Positions 6,476 through 10,545 of a stretch of DNA of 10,545 nt are shown here, in pieces. Position 1 is the first letter of the stretch. The number at the start of each line of letters is the position of its first letter. Made by a program: the position numbers and the translations under genes. Origin of the DNA: an uncultured Alphaproteobacteria bacterium (GTDB lineage Bacteria; Pseudomonadota; Alphaproteobacteria; Thalassobaculales; Thalassobaculaceae); NCBI GenBank assembly GCA_938028645.1, contig CALIMD010000258.1, positions 1 through 10,545 on the forward strand, in the 5' to 3' direction. Below the pieces are notes generated by a model, which saw only the letters and a program-made list of their open reading frames with translations, was not told the origin of the DNA and did not search any database.

Positions 6476-7258
6476 ATGGCTTCAGATGAGGTTCTCACAA
6501 GAGGTGACGAGGCAGGTGCCAATTTTTTAAACCAAGACGTCGCAAACGCATTAATACAAGTAGTCTATAAAATAAGAGGGCTAGTTGACTTTGCTGGACG
6601 TTGGGCTTCTTTGTTATTCGTCCCAATGATACTTATAACCGTTTATGACGTGTGTCTCAGAAAAACGGGTAAATTACAGATTGATATAAAATATTGGGCA
6701 GAGGACTATGGGTTTGGCCAAATCTTTGAGTCGACGTTGTTGCAGGAATCGGAATGGCACTGCCATACAGCGCTTTTTGCTCTCGTTCTAGGTTTTGGTG
6801 TGATCTGGAATACTCAGGTGCGGGTTGATGTGGTAAGGGAACATCTTAAATTTCGTCGCAAAGCCTGGTTGGAATTACTAGGTGCCACCTTTTTCATGAT
6901 CCCATACACAGTCGTTGTTTGTTACTTCGCTGCAATATTCGCATACGAATCTTGGGAAATAATGGAAATTTCAGCATCACAGGTTGGTCTTCCATATCGA
7001 TATATTATTAAAAGTATACTTACCCTAGGTTTGTTTGTCGCAATTCTGGCGGGCATAGCGGTTTGGCTACAATCCTTTCTCGCTTTGTTTGCTCCCCCAG
7101 GAACAAGGTTTGAGTTAATGACACTGGAATGGCCTGAAAATGAAGGTGATACCATAGAGGGTAAAGAACGCATGAATGTTGATCTTACCGTTTCGGTGGA
7201 AGAAGATTTAGGCAAGCAGACTGAGCAGATTCTTGGCGCTGATGGTAAGAAAAAATAA
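6476..7258 (+). CDS. TRAP transporter small permease (DctQ-type), long form
   Basis: A 260-residue four-helix membrane protein, the small TRAP subunit that scaffolds the large one. Predicted helices are about 43-60, 97-113, 133-157 and 179-205. Family marks are ESEWHCHTALFALVLGFG (91-108), VRVDVVREHL (115-124), and SASQVGLPYRYIIKSILTLG (166-185). Usual DctQ proteins are about 160-190 residues; this one is longer through a 40-residue soluble N-terminus, a longer link between helices 1 and 2 (about 61-92), and a charged tail of about 50 residues (212-260) ending GKKK, rich in Glu and Asp. It follows the second large permease by 14 bp with a strong AGGAAGGAGA site (6461-6470), so they are an operon. 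A terminator follows at 7310-7349. It is the only small subunit in the locus and may serve both large subunits. Confidence 0.92.
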   Translation: MASDEVLTRGDEAGANFLNQDVANALIQVVYKIRGLVDFAGRWASLLFVPMILITVYDVCLRKTGKLQIDIKYWAEDYGFGQIFESTLLQESEWHCHTALFALVLGFGVIWNTQVRVDVVREHLKFRRKAWLELLGATFFMIPYTVVVCYFAAIFAYESWEIMEISASQVGLPYRYIIKSILTLGLFVAILAGIAVWLQSFLALFAPPGTRFELMTLEWPENEGDTIEGKERMNVDLTVSVEEDLGKQTEQILGADGKKK

Positions 7259-7309
7259 GTCTTATTGTTTGATCTTTGCGGAAAACTGTATTTGCTATTT
7301 TTATAATGC

Positions 7310-7349
7310 AAGGGGTGCTTGGGATTTGCTCAAAGCACCCTTTATTTTT
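7310..7349 (+). terminator. Rho-independent terminator of the TRAP locus
   Basis: Left arm AAGGGGTGCTTGGG (7310-7323), loop ATTTG, right arm CTCAAAGCACCCTTT (7329-7343): 14 pairs including two G-T wobbles and one bulged A, followed by a T-rich run TTTATTTTT (7341-7349). It is 51 bp after the small permease stop and separates the transporter from the membrane-protein/choline dehydrogenase genes. Confidence 0.88.
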
Positions 7350-7371
7350 GGTAACAGGTGAGCGGCAGGAT

Positions 7372-7851
7372 ATGTTCAAATTACAAAATTTTCTGAAGCG
7401 GTATGTGTGGGATCCTGAGACTACGCCTTATTTTACCGGGATATCAAAATTAAGTAGAAGTCAGGCGGATAGTGAACTTTTCTTTTTTGCCATAATGGGT
7501 TCTGTATTGTTTGGTGTTGGCACGTTCACGTCAATTACAGGTCAAGCTCCATATGGAGTTTCTAAAATTGCTGCGATTTATTGCTTTACTATTGTTTCGG
7601 CGGTTGTTCTGGTGGGTACCGTGAAAACTATATATGCAGCATACTTTGCCGCTAGTGCGCCATTTGTCGTGCTGGGTACGATCCTTATTTATGGTTTTCC
7701 AACCAAGATGGAATTAGTTGATGAAGTTGTTTTATTAGCTATTGTTGTGTGTATAGCCCGATATATGTGGAGAGTGATCACCATCTGCCGAGTCTATAAA
7801 ATTTTACCAACTCGGGAACCTGAGAACCAAACCCGGCGCAGATTATTCTAG
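7372..7851 (+). CDS. Small four-helix membrane protein of unknown function
   Basis: A 159-residue protein I do not recognise as a named family. It starts with a 35-residue amphipathic, partly basic segment containing YVWDPETTPYF (11-21), followed by about four membrane helices near 36-57, 66-84, 86-108 and 115-135, with short loops such as TGQAPYG (56-62), and ends in a basic tail REPENQTRRRLF. The reading frame is open further upstream to a TTG at 7276, but that extension crosses the terminator hairpin, so the ATG at 7372 is preferred. The Shine-Dalgarno is poor in position (AGGTGA at 7355-7360, or AGGA directly before the ATG). The next gene starts 12-18 bp after the stop. Membrane location is predicted from hydrophobicity; any role next to choline dehydrogenase is speculation. 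Confidence 0.75.
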   Translation: MFKLQNFLKRYVWDPETTPYFTGISKLSRSQADSELFFFAIMGSVLFGVGTFTSITGQAPYGVSKIAAIYCFTIVSAVVLVGTVKTIYAAYFAASAPFVVLGTILIYGFPTKMELVDEVVLLAIVVCIARYMWRVITICRVYKILPTREPENQTRRRLF

Positions 7852-7869
7852 TTTTTCCTTGGTGTGATA

Positions 7870-8220
7870 ATGTTAAATAAAGCCAATATTCTCATCCTAA
7901 AATATTTTCAGTTGCATCAATTTGTCTTCTTTGCCGGGATAAGTATTCTACTTTTAATCGATTTCTTTTTGTTGGAGGAGTGGGCTACCTTTTGGATTAT
8001 GATTTTCTGGGCAATGATTTTTGGGATTCATTTTATGATCTTCCGCGCACAAAATGTAGATGACGAATGGCTAGAAGAGAAAATAATTTTTGATGTCTAC
8101 AGACCATGGGATTATGGACACATAGATCAAATAAAAAGAAATCCTTTTGGAAAATCGATTTACCGCACAGAGCAAGGTAAAGTGAATACTGATGCGAAAA
8201 AGAAAGATAAATTAACTTAA
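7870..8220 (+). CDS. Small two-helix membrane protein (2TM-domain-like)
   Basis: A 116-residue protein with two closely spaced membrane helices (about 17-35 and 40-58) and a charged soluble C-terminus. The pattern of a Trp-containing second helix ending in IHFMIFRAQ resembles bacterial 2TM-domain proteins, but I cannot assign it firmly. The tail contains VDDEWLEEK (63-71), YRPWDYGHIDQIK (77-89) and a Lys-rich end KKKDK. Starts are ambiguous: GTG at 7864 would add two residues and ATG at 7870 is listed; neither has a clear Shine-Dalgarno, so translation may be coupled to the gene ending at 7851. The two small membrane proteins and the dehydrogenase after them are close together on one strand and probably share a transcript. 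Function unknown. Confidence 0.72.
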   Translation: MLNKANILILKYFQLHQFVFFAGISILLLIDFFLLEEWATFWIMIFWAMIFGIHFMIFRAQNVDDEWLEEKIIFDVYRPWDYGHIDQIKRNPFGKSIYRTEQGKVNTDAKKKDKLT

Positions 8221-8293
8221 GTAGGCCTCAATTATTGGAATGCTTGTCGGCACTGAATTCGGTGTCTTTCGACATCTACATGAAACCTATTAT

Positions 8294-9961
8294 ATGAAAT
8301 CTGATATGATCTTTGACTACATTATAGTGGGAGCAGGTTCTGCTGGTTGTGTGCTTGCGAATCGCCTCACTGAGGACCCATCCATTAAAGTACTGTTAAT
8401 TGAAGCAGGTGGTTCAGATAACTGGTGGAATTGGAAAATTCACATGCCGGCGGCATTAGCATATCCATTGAGTAATGATGCTGTTAATTGGGCATATAAA
8501 TCAGAAGCAGACCCATACATGAATAATCGCCAAATGTACTGCCCGAGAGGCAGAGTTTTGGGGGGATCGAGTTCAATTAATGGAATGGCTTATGTTCGTG
8601 GACATGCATTTGATTATAATCGATGGGCCCAGATTGATGGTTGTCAGGGATGGTCGTATTCTGATTGCCTACCTTATTTCAAGCGAGCAGAGAGCTTGGA
8701 CATAGGAGGTGATACTTACCGGGGCAGTGATGGCCCACTCAAAGTAACAGCCGGTAAGATGAACAATCCTTTGCATAGAGCCTGGGTGATGGCGGGCAAG
8801 GAAGCTGGCTATCCAATTACCAAAGATCCTAATGGTTATCAACAAGAGGGATTTGGGCGTATGGATATGACCGTGAATAATGGGCGTCGCTCCAGTGCGG
8901 CTCAGGCTTACTTGAGACAAGCATTGCTAAGGAAAGGTTTGACGATCGAAAAGAATACAATCGTAAATCGTGTGGTTCTGAAAAATGGCAAAGCCATTGG
9001 GGTAGAGTTTACAAAAAGAGGCTCTAAGATATGCGTTTACGCGGCACAAGAGGTAATATTGAGTGCAGGTGCCATAAATTCGCCACAGCTATTAATGTTA
9101 TCCGGGATAGGCCCAGCTAATCAATTAGCCGATCTTGATATACCGGTAGTGCAAAATTTACCAGGTGTGGGAGAGAACCTTCAGGATCATCTGGAAATAT
9201 ATCTTCAAATGGAGTGTTTGCAACCAATATCACTTTACAGAACGCAAAACCCAATTTCCAAACTAATGATCGGTCTTCAGTGGATTTTCACCGGCTCAGG
9301 TCTAGGTGCGACAAATCATTTTGAATCAGGTGGTTTTATCCGTTCGCATGCAGGAGTGGCACATCCAAATATCCAATACCACTTTCTTCCCATAGCGATG
9401 AATTATGATGGAAGTACTGCTCAGAAATGTCATGGGTTTCAGGCGCATGTTGGTCCAATGAGGCCCACCAGCCGAGGACGTGTTTGGCTTGATTCTGATG
9501 ATCCTACATCGGCTCCCAAAATACTATTTAACTATATGTCAACCGAAATTGACCGTCTAGAGATGAGGGAGGCTATTCGTCTTACCCGAGAAGTTTTAAG
9601 GCAACCAGCGCTTAACTTACTATGCGGTGAAGAATTATTACCAGGAAGTGAGGTGCAAACAGATGAAGAAATTGATTCATTCGTTAGAGAGTACGGTGAA
9701 AGCGCCTATCATCCATCATGCACCTGCGCTATGGGAAAAAGTAAATTGTCTGTTGTTGATAGTTCTGGCCGCGTTCATGGCGTGGAAGGCCTAAGAGTGG
9801 TAGACGCTTCGATCATGCCGTCAATAATAAGTGGCAACCTTAATGCACCTACCATCATGTTAGCAGAAAAGATCGCAGACGGTATTAGGAAAAAAGAGCC
9901 ATTGCCGCCAATACATGCTAAAACATGGGAAAATCCAAATTGGGATTCACTTCAGAGATAA
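8294..9961 (+). CDS. betA: Choline dehydrogenase (GMC flavoprotein)
   Basis: A membrane-associated FAD enzyme of 555 residues (E. coli BetA about 556) that oxidises choline to betaine aldehyde, feeding electrons to the respiratory chain, in glycine betaine synthesis. Seen in order: FDYIIVGAGSAGCVLANRL with the dinucleotide motif GAGSAG (13-18), LLIEAGG (34-40), GMC signature 1 RGRVLGGSSSIN (85-96), signature 2 GAINSPQLLMLSGIGP (259-274), NIQYHFLPIAMNYDGS (359-374), AYHPSCTCAMG with catalytic His473, and SGNLNAPT with Asn517; the 44-residue His-Asn spacing equals that of choline oxidase. The resemblance to remembered E. coli BetA runs along the full length. The start is uncertain: ATG 8306 matches the E. 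coli N-terminus best, 8294 adds MKSD, and 8240 adds 18 more residues; none has a good ribosome binding site. No betB (aldehyde dehydrogenase), betI or choline carrier is visible nearby. A broader alcohol substrate in the GMC family remains possible. Confidence 0.88.
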   Translation: MKSDMIFDYIIVGAGSAGCVLANRLTEDPSIKVLLIEAGGSDNWWNWKIHMPAALAYPLSNDAVNWAYKSEADPYMNNRQMYCPRGRVLGGSSSINGMAYVRGHAFDYNRWAQIDGCQGWSYSDCLPYFKRAESLDIGGDTYRGSDGPLKVTAGKMNNPLHRAWVMAGKEAGYPITKDPNGYQQEGFGRMDMTVNNGRRSSAAQAYLRQALLRKGLTIEKNTIVNRVVLKNGKAIGVEFTKRGSKICVYAAQEVILSAGAINSPQLLMLSGIGPANQLADLDIPVVQNLPGVGENLQDHLEIYLQMECLQPISLYRTQNPISKLMIGLQWIFTGSGLGATNHFESGGFIRSHAGVAHPNIQYHFLPIAMNYDGSTAQKCHGFQAHVGPMRPTSRGRVWLDSDDPTSAPKILFNYMSTEIDRLEMREAIRLTREVLRQPALNLLCGEELLPGSEVQTDEEIDSFVREYGESAYHPSCTCAMGKSKLSVVDSSGRVHGVEGLRVVDASIMPSIISGNLNAPTIMLAEKIADGIRKKEPLPPIHAKTWENPNWDSLQR

Positions 9962-9993
9962 GATTATTTAGAAAGAAGTTAGTCTTAAAACGG

Positions 9994-10545
9994 TTAAGTT
10001 TGTGTAATTGAATCGTGTGAAGTACGTTTGTCTTTGCGTTTTTCCATCATTTTCTTCCACCGTTTGAGAACATTTGCCTTTCTTTCCATGAAAGCCTTTC
10101 TCAGCCTTTCATTTTCCTTTTTTCGTTGAGCTTTAAACCGAAGAGTATTTTGTAATCTATTTTCTTTCGTGCTGTGGAGATCCGGTTTTAATTGTTGCTG
10201 GTTAGAAAACCACTCTGAAGTTGCGTTCACCGGAACCGCGGGTGTGAAATTTAAGCTTTGAGCTTTTCTTAGTTTCTCTACGGCTAAGCGGTATCTTTGT
10301 CCTCTTTGCTTATCATTGGAATGGTAATGTTCAATTGCACTTTGCCATGAACCATGGTCCTCAAATAACTGGGTTAGAAAATTCCCAGCGTAGCTAACAT
10401 TTAACTTTGGATTAAATGCATCCTGAAGATTTTTAAAAGCATGTGGATGGTAATATAAATTTATTTGCATACAACCAACATCAATGTTTTTGATTCCTTG
10501 CTTTTGTAGTTCGCGAACAGCTCTTAGGGCTTCGTGTTTGGTCTT
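9994..10545 (-). CDS. SLT-type lytic transglycosylase, C-terminal part (5' end outside window)
   Basis: The last 183 residues of a peptidoglycan lytic transglycosylase, read from the window's right edge; the frame is open there. Visible marks of the SLT (lysozyme-like) fold are NIDVGCMQINLYYHPHAF (residues 21-38 of the fragment), equivalent to the family's G-L-M-Q motif, AFNPKLNVSYAGNFLTQL (43-60), and GSWQSAIEHYHS (65-76), equivalent to the A-Y-N motif. The catalytic Glu should lie a little upstream, outside the window. After the domain (about residue 95) comes an 85-residue tail without recognised domain, very rich in Lys and Arg (for example RFKAQRKKENERLRK). The enzyme would act in the periplasm on the glycan strand. 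It faces the choline dehydrogenase gene tail to tail with 32 bp between stops; only a weak 5-bp hairpin (9984-9998) lies there. Confidence 0.9.
   Translation of the reverse strand, partial: KTKHEALRAVRELQKQGIKNIDVGCMQINLYYHPHAFKNLQDAFNPKLNVSYAGNFLTQLFEDHGSWQSAIEHYHSNDKQRGQRYRLAVEKLRKAQSLNFTPAVPVNATSEWFSNQQQLKPDLHSTKENRLQNTLRFKAQRKKENERLRKAFMERKANVLKRWKKMMEKRKDKRTSHDSITQT

Noticed and set aside
7276..7371. A 32-codon N-terminal extension of the four-helix protein starting at TTG 7276
   Set aside because: It runs through the terminator hairpin and T-run at 7310-7349 and the frame is open by chance; ATG 7372 gives a natural protein.
6922..7379. Minus-strand frames of 129 and 64 codons under the small permease end
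   Set aside because: Antisense shadows of the real gene and the terminator; no family features, no ribosome site of note.
9984..9998. Bidirectional terminator between the choline dehydrogenase and transglycosylase genes
   Set aside because: Only CTTAA/TTAAG, a 5-bp mostly AT stem without a clear T-run; too weak to call.
1..10545. CRISPR arrays, tRNA genes or insertion sequences
   Set aside because: No regularly spaced repeats, cloverleaf-like segments or transposase motifs were found on reading.

Overview
The window reads as chromosomal DNA of a low-to-moderate GC (roughly 40-45% by eye) alphaproteobacterium, probably marine or aquatic. The reasons are the tripartite (TRAP) carboxylate transporter, the CaiB/acyl-CoA dehydrogenase pair, the style of the proteins, and the alphaproteobacterial type of the transglycosylase. 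This placement is inferred; no rRNA or marker gene is present. All genes are on the + strand except the last, which converges on them.

Layout: (1) 3-1554: the C-terminal end of an acyl-CoA dehydrogenase followed 10 bp later by a family III (CaiB/BaiF) CoA-transferase, an acyl-CoA activation/oxidation operon. (2) 1555-1907: a 353-bp AT-rich regulatory region with a tandem TTTGYGCAAAT repeat, a candidate promoter and two small stem-loops in the leader of the next gene. (3) 1908-7258: a TRAP transporter locus with an unusual order: periplasmic receptor, then TWO consecutive large permease (DctM-type) genes of identical length (509 codons each, about 80% protein identity by my residue-by-residue count), then one small permease (DctQ-type). 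A perfect 20-bp palindrome with a T-rich tail separates receptor from permeases, and a classical terminator closes the locus at 7310-7349. (4) 7372-9961: two small unnamed membrane proteins and a choline dehydrogenase (BetA-type GMC flavoprotein). (5) 9994-10545 on the minus strand: the C-terminal part of an SLT-type lytic transglycosylase with a very basic tail.

How the genes may work together (inference): the TRAP system would import an organic acid or zwitterion with Na+; the CoA-transferase and acyl-CoA dehydrogenase would activate and oxidise or reduce a carboxylic acid; the choline dehydrogenase feeds betaine aldehyde/glycine betaine formation. A CoA-transferase, an acyl-CoA dehydrogenase, a carrier and BetA together are compatible with quaternary-amine or small-acid metabolism, but the first three are very broad families and no substrate can be fixed from sequence.

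The most notable feature is the tandem, old, functionally maintained duplication of the TRAP large permease. The hydrophobic core is strongly conserved (about 86%), while an extra N-terminal segment has diverged (about 38%) except for a shared acidic motif. No CRISPR array, tRNA, rRNA or insertion sequence was seen.
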